Shown here: one piece after another, positions 16,523-25,430 of the stretch
Position numbering within the stretch: position 1 is the first letter of the stretch
Layout: the number at the start of each line of letters is the position of its first letter
From: Hyphomicrobiaceae bacterium
Lineage (GTDB): Bacteria; Pseudomonadota; Alphaproteobacteria; Rhizobiales; Hyphomicrobiaceae
Length of the DNA: 40,719 bases
NCBI GenBank assembly: GCA_021730785.1
Contig: JAKFWF010000038.1
Span: 1-40,719, forward strand
Direction of reading: 5' to 3'
Position numbers and translations under genes: made by a program
The notes under the pieces: model-generated
What the model was told of the DNA's origin: nothing
Databases searched by the model: none
The model's input: the letters and a program-made list of their open reading frames with translations, nothing else

Positions 16523-17164
16523 ATGAGCCGCATCCTGCGCATCGACACCAGTTCCCGCACCGACGGGTCGTTTTCCCGCGACCTGACCGACGCCTTCATG
16601 GAGAAGTGGCTGCAGCGCCGCCCCAATGATCAAGTGGTGGTGCGCGATCTTGCTGCGGCGCCCCTTCCCCACATCGCCGACGTCACCATCAAGGGCTACT
16701 ACACCCCGGCCGATCAGATGGACGCTTCGCTGCGCGCCGCCACCGCCCTGTCGGATCTGCTCATCCACGAACTGCGCGCGGCCGACATCCTGGTGCTGAG
16801 CGTGCCGATGTACAATTTCTCGATCCCCTCGGCCCTCAAAGCCTGGATCGACCAGATCGTCCGCATCGGGCACACCTTTTCCTACGACGGCAAAGGGTTC
16901 AACGGCTTGCTGCCCGGCAAGCGCGCCTACGTCCTCATTGCCTATGGCGCGGGCGGCTATCTCGACGGCGGGCCATTCGCGGGCGCGGACTTCGTGCAGC
17001 CCTATCTGAAGTTCCTGCTGAACTTCCTCGGCATCGCGGACGTGACATTCATCCCGATCGAGGCGACCACCGCCGATCCAGCGACGATCGCAGCCAATGC
17101 CCGCAAGGCCCGCGCCCTGATCGATGCGGCTGTTGCCGCCGCCTCCCTGCGGGCTGCCGCCTAG
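16523..17164 (+). CDS. azoR: FMN-dependent NADH azoreductase family protein
   Basis: 213-residue flavodoxin-fold quinone/azo reductase. Seen: the phosphate-binding loop start [19 protein letters not shown], the FMN and substrate motif [20 protein letters not shown], and [11 protein letters not shown]. These enzymes use NAD(P)H to reduce quinones, azo dyes and nitroaromatics by two electrons, guarding against quinone stress. ATG 16523 is chosen because GAGGGG precedes it and homologues begin at this point; the frame is open a further 40 codons. It is divergent from the LysR gene and followed 35 bases later by the dehydrogenase gene. Confidence 0.92.
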   Translation: MSRILRIDTSSRTDGSFSRDLTDAFMEKWLQRRPNDQVVVRDLAAAPLPHIADVTIKGYYTPADQMDASLRAATALSDLLIHELRAADILVLSVPMYNFSIPSALKAWIDQIVRIGHTFSYDGKGFNGLLPGKRAYVLIAYGAGGYLDGGPFAGADFVQPYLKFLLNFLGIADVTFIPIEATTADPATIAANARKARALIDAAVAAASLRAAA

Positions 17165-17199
17165 GCCAACGATCAACCAAGCATGGTGGAAGCAACAAT

Positions 17200-18120
17200 A
17201 TGGCAAGCGTTTCGGTACTCGGCCTCGGCGCAATGGGCTCGCGGATGGCAGTCAATCTGACCAAGGCTGGACATGCGGTGACCGTGTGGAGCCGCGACCC
17301 CGACAAAGCCGGACGGCTCTCGGCGAGCGGCGCGACACGCGCGTCCTCGCCACGTGCCGCGGCAACGGGGGCAGATGTGGTCATTGCCATGGTGCGCGAT
17401 GACATTGCTTCGCGCGCCGTTTGGCTCGAAGCGTCGACGGGTGCACTCGCCGGCATGTCGCGAGATGCCATCGCCATCGAAAGTTCTACCCTCTCGGTCA
17501 ACTGGGTCCGTACGCTTGGCATGGCGGCCGCGAACTCGGGCATCGCCTTTCTCGATGCCCCGGTTGCAGGCTCGCGACCGCAAGCCGAAGCTGGGCAACT
17601 CATCTATTTCGTGGGGGGTGATGCGTCGGTCCTTGCTAGAGCACTGCCGGTACTGAATGCCATGGGCAGCGCTGTTCACCACGCTGGCGCGCCGGGCAGC
17701 GGTGCCGGCGTGAAGCTCTTGGTCAATGCCATGTTCGGGATTCAGCTGGCAGCCCTGGGGGAACTGATCGGGCTCGCCAAGAACATGGGACTCGATACGG
17801 CGAATGTCATCGACATTCTTGAATCCACGCCTGTATGCAGTCCTGCCGCGAAACTTGCCGCCAGTGCGATGCTGGCCGGCAACTTCGCACCATTGTTCCC
17901 GATCGAACTGGTGGTAAAGGATTTCGGCTACGTGGTCGAAGGTGCGCGGGCGGTTGGGGCAAGGATCCCGACATCAACCGCCGCACACCGCATCTTTGCG
18001 GAAGCAGTTTCGAGCGGTCTTGGCGACGACCACATCACCGGCGTAGCGAAGTTGTTCGCAGAAGTGAGGTTCGAGGCGGCGGGCGGCGACAGTGTCTCAT
18101 CATTGACAGAAGGTTCTTGA
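17200..18120 (+). CDS. NAD(P)-dependent beta-hydroxyacid dehydrogenase family
   Basis: 306 residues in the 3-hydroxyisobutyrate dehydrogenase / 6-phosphogluconate dehydrogenase-like family. The N-terminal Rossmann motif GLGAMGSRMAVNL is at 8-20. The substrate-binding motif DAPVAGSRPQAEAGQL is at 119-134. The catalytic Lys is K172 in GSGAGVKLLVNAM, with N176. Possible substrates include 3-hydroxyisobutyrate, tartronate semialdehyde and succinic semialdehyde. The usual Ser/Thr of the DxPVSG motif is Ala here, which leaves the substrate open. It probably shares a transcript with azoR. Confidence 0.9.
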   Translation: MASVSVLGLGAMGSRMAVNLTKAGHAVTVWSRDPDKAGRLSASGATRASSPRAAATGADVVIAMVRDDIASRAVWLEASTGALAGMSRDAIAIESSTLSVNWVRTLGMAAANSGIAFLDAPVAGSRPQAEAGQLIYFVGGDASVLARALPVLNAMGSAVHHAGAPGSGAGVKLLVNAMFGIQLAALGELIGLAKNMGLDTANVIDILESTPVCSPAAKLAASAMLAGNFAPLFPIELVVKDFGYVVEGARAVGARIPTSTAAHRIFAEAVSSGLGDDHITGVAKLFAEVRFEAAGGDSVSSLTEGS

Positions 18121-18349
18121 CTTGAGCCGGCTGGCTCCCTGCATGGTCGCCTGCCTGCCGTCCCCGGCAGCTTGTGGGAGCAGGCCGAGTCGGTACCGCG
18201 ACCGAGGGCGCGGCCCCAACCGTCACCCAATGGCATCACCGCCGTCGCATACAGCGTTCATGTGACGTCGGCAGGATTGGCTGGGTTGCCGCCCTCCGTC
18301 TCGCCCCTTAAAAGGCCCGTGCGGGATTGAGTATTTTGAGGGCAATGGT

Positions 18350-19153
18350 GTGCGTATACTGTTGAGAACAGTGGCTGTTCTGGTGGCAGGTGTGGCGATG
18401 GCCGGGTGCGCGACGACATCGCGCATCGACGACGCTTCGTTGGCCACGGGCTCCACCACGCGCACGACCAAGGGCATTGCGCTCGTCAAGATCGGCGCCG
18501 CCGTCAACAGCTGCACCACGGCCTCGGTCAACCTCGGCACGCGCGACGGTACGCGCTTCAAGGACGTGACGACGCTCAGCGTTGCCGGCCTCAATTCGCC
18601 GACGCAGCCTGCGGTCGCCGAAGTCGAACTGGCGCCGGGCGAGTATCACGTGACGGGCTACACCTGCGTCACGCCGCGCGGCGAGGTCATGCGCATCGTG
18701 CCGAAGCCGCAGCTGTCGGGCCGGGCGGAAAGCTTTGCGTCGTTCTCGATCGCCGCCGGCGAGGTCGTCAACGCGGGCTTTCTGATGTTGGCTCCGGTGC
18801 GTGCGATCCCCATTGGCGCCGGCCCGGTCGTCGACTGGCAGATCCTGGTGCGCGATTGGCCGATTGATGAGGTCAACCGCTTCAAGGCCCAGCGGCCGCA
18901 ACTCTATGCGACTATGCAGGCGCGACTGATGACGGTGACGAAGGTGCCGCCGGTGACGGCCGCTCAGGTGGCGTCGGCGTGTGAGCCGCATAAGAAATTG
19001 CAGGCTGAAGGCAAGATCCAGGAATTGCCGCCGCTGTGCCGGCCGGGCGCAGTGATCCCGGGCGCTGCCGCACCCGCCTCGCCTTCCGCGCCGGCCCGCG
19101 GCAACACCCAGCCGGCGGGTGCCAAGCCAAAGCCCAGGGGCGTGGATGCGTGA
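18350..19153 (+). CDS. Envelope lipoprotein, first of a tandem paralogous pair
   Basis: 267 residues. The start is GTG 18350 with GAGGG upstream; a short signal peptide ends in the lipobox MAGC, with Cys20 lipidated. The mature protein has three blocks shared with the next gene: AVAEVELAPGEYHVTGYTC (88-106), FSIAAGEVVNAGFL (132-145) and DWPIDEVNRFKAQRP then ARLMTVT (about 169-197). A Pro/Ala-rich tail ends it. I know no named family. The VELxPGEYHVxGY block has the character of a beta-sandwich strand pair. A role in the envelope is all that can be said. Confidence 0.82.
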   Translation: MRILLRTVAVLVAGVAMAGCATTSRIDDASLATGSTTRTTKGIALVKIGAAVNSCTTASVNLGTRDGTRFKDVTTLSVAGLNSPTQPAVAEVELAPGEYHVTGYTCVTPRGEVMRIVPKPQLSGRAESFASFSIAAGEVVNAGFLMLAPVRAIPIGAGPVVDWQILVRDWPIDEVNRFKAQRPQLYATMQARLMTVTKVPPVTAAQVASACEPHKKLQAEGKIQELPPLCRPGAVIPGAAAPASPSAPARGNTQPAGAKPKPRGVDA

Positions 19154-19262
19154 TTTTGCCGGTGATCCGGAATTGATCGTGCACTGACCTCGGCAAGCTC
19201 CTAGGCGCTGATGCGCCACTCGTGCTGCAAACTCGTGTCCGCAATGGCACGGGGAGGGGCAG

Positions 19263-19994
19263 GTGACGTGGAAGCGGTGGCGTAGTCCTATCTACATGCT
19301 GGGCAGCCTCGCCGTCGCGGGCTGCGTGCAGACCTCGAGGGTCCGCGACGATGTCACGCCGACCCACCTCGCACAAAAGCAGACGGCGGTGGCATTGATG
19401 CGGCTCGGTTCGGCGAGCCCTGCCTGTACGCATGTCGCGGTGTTGCTGGGCCAGCGCCAGGGCGAAGGCTACCGGCGCGGCCAGGTGATCAAGGTCATCA
19501 ACGAAAAATCGCTGAACGACGTCGCGGTCGCCGAGGTCGAGCTGGAGCCCGGCGAGCACCATGTGATCGGCTATGCCTGCAGCCACGGGCGCACCGTTAC
19601 CACGGTCATGGACAAGGCCGATTTGGCGACCTACCGCACCAGTTATGCCGCGTTCACCGTTCAGGCGGGCGAGATCGTCAATGTGGGCTACCTGCATTTC
19701 GGTGCGACGCGCGTCGGCAGGTCGACGTTCGGTCGGCCGCTTCGCGTCGACGTGTCGGTAACGGATTGGCCATTGAATGAACTCGACCGGTTCAAGGCGA
19801 AACGGCCGACGCTGTTCGCGCAAATGACGACCCGGCTGATGGTGGTCACGGATCGCAGGCCCCATGCGCCGACGGACGATGAATGCGTGCGCATGCGCGA
19901 GCTTCTGGCGCAGGGGAAATTGCAGACCTTGGCCCCCCAGTGTGCCGCGCCGGCGTCGGCCCCCGCTCTGACCGGCAAGCCGCGCAGTACTTGA
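19263..19994 (+). CDS. Envelope lipoprotein, second of a tandem paralogous pair
   Basis: 243 residues, starting at GTG 19263 just after a strong GGAGGGG. The signal peptide ends at VAGC, with Cys21 lipidated. It aligns along its length with the product encoded at 18350: AVAEVELEPGEHHVIGYAC, FTVQAGEIVNVGYL and DWPLNELDRFKAKRP then TRLMVVT. The C-terminal tails differ. The 109-base gap between the pair holds no gene and may carry a second promoter. This looks like a local gene duplication with divergence; the function is unknown. Confidence 0.82.
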   Translation: MTWKRWRSPIYMLGSLAVAGCVQTSRVRDDVTPTHLAQKQTAVALMRLGSASPACTHVAVLLGQRQGEGYRRGQVIKVINEKSLNDVAVAEVELEPGEHHVIGYACSHGRTVTTVMDKADLATYRTSYAAFTVQAGEIVNVGYLHFGATRVGRSTFGRPLRVDVSVTDWPLNELDRFKAKRPTLFAQMTTRLMVVTDRRPHAPTDDECVRMRELLAQGKLQTLAPQCAAPASAPALTGKPRST

Positions 19995-20036
19995 ACTGGA
20001 CGGTATTGCCCCTGTAAGGACGGGCGATGAGTTAAC

Positions 20037-20076
20037 CGTCGCCAGCTGGCCATTTTGCCTCTTAGCGCTGGCGGCG
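20037..20076 (+). other. Hairpin in the chorismate mutase leader
   Basis: Arms CGTCGCCAGC (20037-20046) and GCTGGCGGCG (20067-20076) pair with one wobble around a 20-base loop, ending 7 bases before the GAGGAAA ribosome site. It could be a terminator remnant of the lipoprotein gene or a leader structure. No U run follows. Confidence 0.35.
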
Positions 20077-20092
20077 ACCGTCGAGGAAAGCG

Positions 20093-20419
20093 ATGCCCCC
20101 CATGCCGCCGCGCGCGCCAGCCGATTGCCCAACCATGACCGAGGTCCGCGCCGAGATCGATCGGCTGGATGCCGCCCTCGTCGCCCTCATCGCCGAGCGC
20201 TTCGGCTATGTGGAACGCGCCTGGCAGATCAAGCTCGCCGAGAAGGCTGCCGCCAATGTGCCCTGGCGCAACCAGCAGGTGATCGACAAGGTGCGTGGCC
20301 TCGCCGTCGAACATGGTGTCTCGCCTGATCTGTGCGAGGCGCTGTGGCGGCAGATGATCGGCTGGTTCATCCAGTACGAGGAAGAAAAGTTGCGCGCCGA
20401 TCTCGAGAGCAAGAAATGA
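20093..20419 (+). CDS. Chorismate mutase type II, PchB-like
   Basis: 108-residue all-helical AroQ-class protein. Chorismate mutases turn chorismate into prephenate for Phe and Tyr; the related PchB also makes salicylate from isochorismate. Aligned to PchB, the active-site residues are present: R19 (EVRAEIDRLD), R36 (IAERFGYV), K47 (QIKLAEK) and Q87 (WRQMIGWF). AGGA lies 6 bases before ATG 20093. No pchA or siderophore genes are near, so housekeeping prephenate synthesis is as likely as salicylate formation. Confidence 0.88.
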   Translation: MPPMPPRAPADCPTMTEVRAEIDRLDAALVALIAERFGYVERAWQIKLAEKAAANVPWRNQQVIDKVRGLAVEHGVSPDLCEALWRQMIGWFIQYEEEKLRADLESKK

Positions 20420-20440
20420 TCCCGGCGCGCCGTTTCTGAA

Positions 20441-21316
20441 TCACGCTTTGCCGATCTTGTCCTGTGTCTTCGTCGCGAAGTCGCTTGCATCGTGGCGCTC
20501 GTGCAGCTGGCTCGACGGTTCGCCGGCGATGCGGTTGACCATGCGGCCACGCTTCACAGCGGGACGTTCCGCGATCGCGTTGGTCCAGCGGTTGACGTGC
20601 TTGTAGTCCTGCACGGCCAGGAATTCGGCCGATGTCCCGTACAGCAGGCCCTTCACCAGTGCGCCATACCAGGGCCAGATCGCCATGTCCGCGATCGTGT
20701 AGTCGTTGCCCGCCATGAACTCGTGGCCCGCCAGGTGCCGGTCGAGCACATCGAGCTGGCGCTTCACTTCCATGCTGAAGCGGTTGATCGGGTACTCGAA
20801 CTTGGCCGGTGCATAGGCGTAGAAGTGGCCAAAGCCGCCGCCGAGATAGGGCGCGCTGCCCATCTGCCAGAACAGCCAATTGAGGGCTTCCGTCCGCTTA
20901 TCCGGATCGGTCGGCAGGAAGGCGCCGAACTTCTCGGCCAGATAGAGCAAAATCGCGCCCGATTCGAATACGCGGCGCGGCTTGGCGCCGCTGCGGTCCA
21001 TGAGGGCTGGGATCTTCGAGTTCGGGTTGACGCCGACGAAGCCGCTGCCGAACTGACCTCCATCGCTGATGCGGACGAGCCAGGCGTCGTACTCGGCGCC
21101 GCTGTGGCCGAGCGCGAGCAACTCTTCGAGCATCACCGTCACTTTCACGCCATTGGGCGTGCCTTGCGAATAGAGTTGCAGCGGGTGCTTGCCGACAGGC
21201 AAGTCCTTCTCGTGCGTCGCGCCTGCAATGGGGCGGTTGATGTTGGCGAACTTGCCGCCATTCTCCTTGTCCCAGGTCCACACTTTCGGCGGCGTGTAGT
21301 CGGCTTGGTCGGTCAT
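20441..21316 (-). CDS. yghU: Glutathione-dependent disulfide-bond oxidoreductase, YghU family
   Basis: 291 residues matching the Nu-class glutathione transferase-like YghU: YTPPKVWTWD, NGGKFANINRPIAGATHEK, then LPVGKHPLQLYSQGTPNGVKVT at the start of the thioredoxin-fold domain, and an all-helical C-terminal domain with ADMAIWPWY. Members bind two glutathiones and reduce small disulfides in the cytoplasm. I start at ATG 21316, with AGGA 8 bases upstream, rather than the ATG three codons earlier. It converges with the chorismate mutase gene. Upstream lies an SDR relic. Confidence 0.93.
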   Translation of the reverse strand: MTDQADYTPPKVWTWDKENGGKFANINRPIAGATHEKDLPVGKHPLQLYSQGTPNGVKVTVMLEELLALGHSGAEYDAWLVRISDGGQFGSGFVGVNPNSKIPALMDRSGAKPRRVFESGAILLYLAEKFGAFLPTDPDKRTEALNWLFWQMGSAPYLGGGFGHFYAYAPAKFEYPINRFSMEVKRQLDVLDRHLAGHEFMAGNDYTIADMAIWPWYGALVKGLLYGTSAEFLAVQDYKHVNRWTNAIAERPAVKRGRMVNRIAGEPSSQLHERHDASDFATKTQDKIGKA

Positions 21317-21375
21317 GGTCAGCATCCTGTTTGTGTTGGGAACTTTGCAGCGCTTCTACCGATTGCAGGGTTCAT

Positions 21376-21543
21376 TTACCACGCGATTGGCCTGCGGTTC
21401 TCGAAGAAACCACCGGTTGGGCCATCGTCAGGCAGGGTGGCGAGCCAGAGTGCAGTTGCAGTATCAGCGCCCTCCGGAGCAGCACCTCGTGCTTCTGGTC
21501 CGCGCATGTCGGTCCTGACCCAGCCGGGGCTTGCGGCGTTGCG
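21376..21543 (-). pseudogene. C-terminal remnant of a short-chain dehydrogenase
   Basis: Directly after, and in the same frame as, the stop of the DUF486 gene, the minus strand reads RNAASPGWVRTDM, then about 25 residues of mixed fit (APEGADTATALWLATLP), then DDGPTGGFFENRRPIAW and TAA. This is the standard ending of carbonyl-reductase-like SDRs (PGWVRTDM...GxTGxFF...W). There is no start codon, Rossmann motif or catalytic YxxxK, so only about 55 codons of a once-complete gene survive, apparently joined to the DUF486 gene by a deletion. It is too short to work alone. Confidence 0.75.
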
Positions 21544-21900
21544 TCAGCCGCGCCCGGAAAACACGAAGGCCGCGCCGGCGGCAATCAAGGCGAAACCGAC
21601 CGCATGGTTCCACGTCAGCGCTTCCTTCAGATAGACTACCGAGAAGCCGGCGAACACCAGGAGCGTGATGACTTCCTGGATGGTTTTCAACTCGGCCGCC
21701 GAGTAGACGCCGTGGCCGATGCGGTTGGCCGGCACCGCCATGCAGTACTCGACGAAGGCGATAGCCCAGGACACGAGGATGACGAGGAGCAGCGGCGCGC
21801 TCTTGAACTTCAGGTGCCCATACCAGGCGAGCGTCATGAAGATGTTGGAGCCGGCCAGCAGCAGGATCGGCGCAAGGTGGGGCCAGGAGAGGGCGGGCAT
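21544..21900 (-). CDS. DUF486 small membrane protein (DMT-like)
   Basis: 118 residues, four hydrophobic spans, with the DUF486 core SNIFMTLAWYGHLKF, VSWAIAFVEYCMAVPANRIGH and QEVITLLVFAGFSVVYL. It resembles half-size drug/metabolite transporters of the EmrE type; the substrate is unknown. ATG 21900 is preferred because homologues start near here; a GTG at 21936 would add 12 Pro-rich residues. Its last residues (SGRG) are followed at once by the SDR remnant in frame, so the natural C-terminus could have been trimmed or replaced. Confidence 0.85.
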   Translation of the reverse strand: MPALSWPHLAPILLLAGSNIFMTLAWYGHLKFKSAPLLLVILVSWAIAFVEYCMAVPANRIGHGVYSAAELKTIQEVITLLVFAGFSVVYLKEALTWNHAVGFALIAAGAAFVFSGRG

Positions 21901-21993
21901 GGCGGAGGCGTCCAGCGTTGGGGGTGGGTGCGGCACGCAGGCGAGCTATGCCGCCGCACTCCCCTACCAGAGTTCAGCCGCCCGTGGGCGCGA

Positions 21994-22272
21994 TCAGATG
22001 TAGCGAACGCCGAGCCGCGACGTGCCGCGGCGCACGACCATGACGCGGCGCATGTGGCCGGTCGATGCCTGGAGGTTGAATTCCGACGGAATGCCCAGGA
22101 TCGTCGGCACGATCAGCAGGGCACCTGATCGCGAAAAGTCCCGCACGACGCAGCCGATCCGCTCGCCATTGTCGAGAATGATCACGGCGCTCAGGTTACT
22201 GGGATGGCGCGGCGAGCGGCGCTGTTCCACCCCGCCGGCCGGGCCGCCGGGTTTTCGTGAATTGAAGTTCAT
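21994..22272 (-). CDS. PilZ-domain protein, probable c-di-GMP binder
   Basis: A 92-residue single-domain PilZ protein. The c-di-GMP signature is complete: an RxxxR at R18-R22 (RRSPR) and DxSxxG at 45-50 (DFSRSG), then a beta-barrel ending in RLGVRYI. Such proteins work as small c-di-GMP receptors on motility or exopolysaccharide partners. It is alone on its transcript, with 201 AT-richer bases upstream (22273-22473) likely holding the promoter. No diguanylate cyclase is near. Confidence 0.88.
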   Translation of the reverse strand: MNFNSRKPGGPAGGVEQRRSPRHPSNLSAVIILDNGERIGCVVRDFSRSGALLIVPTILGIPSEFNLQASTGHMRRVMVVRRGTSRLGVRYI

Positions 22273-22473
22273 CTTGTCGTTGTGCTTGCGCCATAAAGTG
22301 AATTGATTTTGGTCGCTGAACCCTTGCGATCACCGCCCTAACGATCCGTAAGCGTTTACGACCTCCTTCACAAAACACGAAATTTGCTGAAAAACCACTT
22401 AAGCCGTATCTTGGTTTTGTAGTGATATTGATGAGTATTTGATCGAGGCTGCGCTGGCGCCGCTGGTCTTTTG

Positions 22474-23622
22474 TCACGCCCGGTTGCCGCCCAGCACCTT
22501 ACGGCTGATGACGACGCGCATGATCTCGTTGGTGCCTTCCAGGATCTGGTGCACGCGCAAATCGCGCACGAGCTTTTCCAGGCCATAGTCCTTCAGATAA
22601 CCATAACCGCCGTGGATCTGCAGTGCCTCGTTGACGATCTCGAAGCCGAGGTCGGTGGCGTACCGCTTGGCCATGGCCGAATACATCGTCGCCTGCGGAT
22701 CGGCGTGATCGAGCGCGTCTGCCGCGCGGTAGATCATCAGTCGCGCGGCTTCCAGGTTTGTTGCCATGTCGGCGATCTTAAACTGCAGGGCCTGGAACTG
22801 GCCGATCTCACGGCCGAAGGCGCGGCGCTCGAACAGGTAGTCGCGTGCCTTGTCCAAGGCCTGCCACGCCGCGCCGAGCGAGCAGGCGCCAATATTGATA
22901 CGTCCGCCATCGAGGCCCGACATGGCGAACTTGAATCCGTGGTTCTCTTCACCGATCCGGTTGGCGACGGGGACACGCACATTGTCCATGATCACCTGGC
23001 GCGTCGGCTGGGCGTTCCAGCCCATCTTGCGTTCGTTGGCGCCGAATGAGAGGCCCGGCATCCCCTTGTGCAGCACGAAGGCTGAAATGCCGTGCGCACC
23101 CTCGCCGCCGCTGCGGGCAAACACGAAATAGAAATCGGTGGCGCCGGCGCCTGAAATGAACTGCTTGGTGCCGTTGAGAATATAATGGTCGCCGCTGCGT
23201 TCGGCCCTTGTTGCCATGGCGGCTGCGTCCGAGCCCGAGCCGGGTTCGGTCAGGCAGTAGCTCGCGAGCCACTCCATGGAATTGAGCTTCGGCATCCAGT
23301 CAGCGACTTGTCCGCTCGAGCCATAGCGGGCGAGCATCCAGGCCACCATGTTATGGATCGAGATGTAAGCGGCGATCGACGGGCAGCCATAGGACAGCGC
23401 CTCCATGATCAGCGCCCCGTCCATGCGGGTGAGGCCCGAGCCGCCCTTCTCCTCCGGCACATAGATCGTTGCCATGCCGAGGGCTGCGGTCTCGCGGATC
23501 ACATCGACGGGGAAGTGGCAGGTTTCGTCCCATTCGCCGGCCTTGGGCGCAAGGCGGTCCCGCGCGAAGGCAAGCGCGGTCTCCTGGATCGCGCGCTGGT
23601 CGTCGGTCAGCGAAAAGTTCAT
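22474..23622 (-). CDS. Acyl-CoA dehydrogenase, isobutyryl-CoA dehydrogenase-like
   Basis: 382-residue flavoenzyme oxidising a short-chain acyl-CoA to its 2-enoyl-CoA. Family features: the FAD and substrate region CLTEPGSGSDAAAM, the C-terminal QIHGGYGYLKDYGLEKLVRD, and the putative catalytic Glu362 in ILEGTNEIMRV, as in isobutyryl-CoA dehydrogenases (ACAD8) of valine breakdown. No other valine-pathway genes adjoin it, so the substrate rests on similarity alone. The eipB gene is 16 bases upstream on the same strand, suggesting co-transcription. Confidence 0.9.
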   Translation of the reverse strand: MNFSLTDDQRAIQETALAFARDRLAPKAGEWDETCHFPVDVIRETAALGMATIYVPEEKGGSGLTRMDGALIMEALSYGCPSIAAYISIHNMVAWMLARYGSSGQVADWMPKLNSMEWLASYCLTEPGSGSDAAAMATRAERSGDHYILNGTKQFISGAGATDFYFVFARSGGEGAHGISAFVLHKGMPGLSFGANERKMGWNAQPTRQVIMDNVRVPVANRIGEENHGFKFAMSGLDGGRINIGACSLGAAWQALDKARDYLFERRAFGREIGQFQALQFKIADMATNLEAARLMIYRAADALDHADPQATMYSAMAKRYATDLGFEIVNEALQIHGGYGYLKDYGLEKLVRDLRVHQILEGTNEIMRVVISRKVLGGNRA

Positions 23623-23638
23623 TGGTCGCGCTTTCCGA

Positions 23639-24499
23639 TCAGGGCTTCTTTTCGCAGGGCGGGCTGTCGAGGAAAGTCAGATCGCGCAGCGCACCACGGA
23701 TCGAGAAGTCGCCGTAATCGATGAACAAGCGCTGGCTCACGCCATTTTCGAAGAACAGGAACGCCAGTTCATAGGACGGGCCGCTGTCGGATTTGTCGTT
23801 GTTCTTGTCGAAATAGCTGAGCGATACCGGCCAGGAGGCCAGTTTGTCGAGCCGTTCGGCATTCTTGACGACCGGCAGCGCGGGCGTCTTGCCGGGCGCG
23901 AACTTGCCGCCGATCACAGCCGTCGTGGCGTAGACTTTCTCGCCCTTCTCCGAGCCATCATAGAGGTCGGCCGCGAAGATGGACTGGCCGGCGCGGGCCG
24001 CCGCCAACATGGCGATCGAGTGCTGCACCGGAAACAGCGTCTTCGATCCGACCGTCTTGGTCGACTTGAGCGGCTTCGTCACTTCGACCTTGATCGCACC
24101 GTCACTGCCGTCGCGCTTGGCGTTGCCGGCCGTGGCCTCGGTCTGCTGGTCGTCGCGGTACTGGCTGGAGCTGAACTTGAAGGTGGTGGCGGCCTGATCC
24201 TCGAAGGTCGATGAGCGCAGATCATTTACCGTCGCATCGCCGTCCGAACTCGTCATGCGGGTGACGAACCGCATGGTCTGGGTGAAGCCCTCGCAGCTGC
24301 TGCCCGTCAACTCATAGACCATGCGGCCGGACAGATCCGACACTCCGGCGCCCGATTTGGCCTTGTCGAGGGTGATGTCGTAGACAGCGCGATGGGGGGC
24401 GAGACCATCCAATTCGGCAGCAGAACCGGCCGATGCGGCCATCACTGCCAGGGCTGCGGCCGGCAGGGCTGTGCGCAACAGTTGCGTCGGGTGGGCCAT
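23639..24499 (-). CDS. eipB: Cell-envelope integrity protein EipB (DUF1849)
   Basis: 286 residues with a signal peptide (MAHPTQLL to SAGSAA). The mature part begins LAPHRAVYDITL and continues with GRMVYELTGSSCEGF, the DUF1849 start, and ends near DSPPCEKKP. The two Cys, one in each half, match the disulfide reported for Brucella EipB, a periplasmic spiral beta-barrel needed for envelope integrity. ATG 24499 is used because it opens the signal peptide; the frame runs 25 codons further. The unrelated EipA is encoded at 34619. Confidence 0.88.
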   Translation of the reverse strand: MAHPTQLLRTALPAAALAVMAASAGSAAELDGLAPHRAVYDITLDKAKSGAGVSDLSGRMVYELTGSSCEGFTQTMRFVTRMTSSDGDATVNDLRSSTFEDQAATTFKFSSSQYRDDQQTEATAGNAKRDGSDGAIKVEVTKPLKSTKTVGSKTLFPVQHSIAMLAAARAGQSIFAADLYDGSEKGEKVYATTAVIGGKFAPGKTPALPVVKNAERLDKLASWPVSLSYFDKNNDKSDSGPSYELAFLFFENGVSQRLFIDYGDFSIRGALRDLTFLDSPPCEKKP

Positions 24500-24665
24500 G
24501 GTCGGGTGTCCTTCGGCGGTGCGGGCGTGGCGTGCGGTTTCGACCGAGGTTAGAGTGGCCGCCAGCGCTTGCAAAGGCTCGTCGCGGTGTGCGGCCCCGA
24601 CGCGCTGGCGCCTGGGCGACAGCGGTTGGTATTTTCTGTAACCGGTTCAAGGCGGTAACACCTCG

Positions 24666-25415
24666 ATGCTCGACCGGCTAACTTTTCTGCGACCCATCGC
24701 TCACCGGGGGCTCCACGACCTTGCGAAGGGCGTGATCGAGAACACGGACGCCGCATTCGCCGCGGCAATCGCAGCTGGCTATGGCATCGAATGCGATCTG
24801 CAACCCTTGGCCGATGGAACGCCGGTCGTGTTCCACGACGAAACCGTTGACCGGCTGCTCGACACGACGGGGCGCATCGACCGGCTGTCTCAGCACGAGC
24901 TTGCCAAGCTGCGCTATCGTGGCTCGGACACGCGCGTCCAGTCGTTCGCCGAATTGCTCGACCAGGTGAGCGGGCGCGTGCCGCTGTTCGTCGAGGTCAA
25001 GAGTGAGTGGGGGCCGCTTAAGAGCGGGTTCCTTGAGGGCGTTGCCGAACTGGCCATTGGCTACCGCGGCCCTTTGGCCTTGATGTCGTTTGACCCTGTC
25101 GTCATGGCGCGCCTGCGGGAGCTTGCGCCCAAGGTGCCGCGTGGCATCGTGTCCGGCCTCTACCAGGGCCCTGGCTGGTGGCTCGATCAGTTGACCGCGG
25201 ACCGTGCCTACCGCCTCAGCCATTTGCTGGAGTGCGGTCCGGTGCAACCCTCGTTCATCAGTTATCACGTCAAGGCGCTACCGACGCCGGTCACGCGGTT
25301 CCTGCGCGAGGGGTTGGAAATACCGCTGATCTGCTGGACGGTACGCACGACAAGCGACCGCGCGATTGCCAGCGAATGGGCCGATGCGCCGACATTCGAG
25401 GGCTATTTGCCGTGA
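24666..25415 (+). CDS. Glycerophosphodiester phosphodiesterase (GDPD)
   Basis: 249-residue cytoplasmic TIM-barrel enzyme of the UgpQ type, splitting glycerophosphodiesters to glycerol 3-phosphate and an alcohol. Catalytic and metal residues are present: His13-Arg14 (IAHRG), Glu42 and Asp44 (GIECDLQ), His57 (VFHDET), and VEVKSEW later. There is no signal peptide. The region between eipB and this gene (24500-24665) should carry divergent promoters. Confidence 0.92.
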   Translation: MLDRLTFLRPIAHRGLHDLAKGVIENTDAAFAAAIAAGYGIECDLQPLADGTPVVFHDETVDRLLDTTGRIDRLSQHELAKLRYRGSDTRVQSFAELLDQVSGRVPLFVEVKSEWGPLKSGFLEGVAELAIGYRGPLALMSFDPVVMARLRELAPKVPRGIVSGLYQGPGWWLDQLTADRAYRLSHLLECGPVQPSFISYHVKALPTPVTRFLREGLEIPLICWTVRTTSDRAIASEWADAPTFEGYLP

Positions 25416-25430
25416 ATGGCGCGGCGCATT

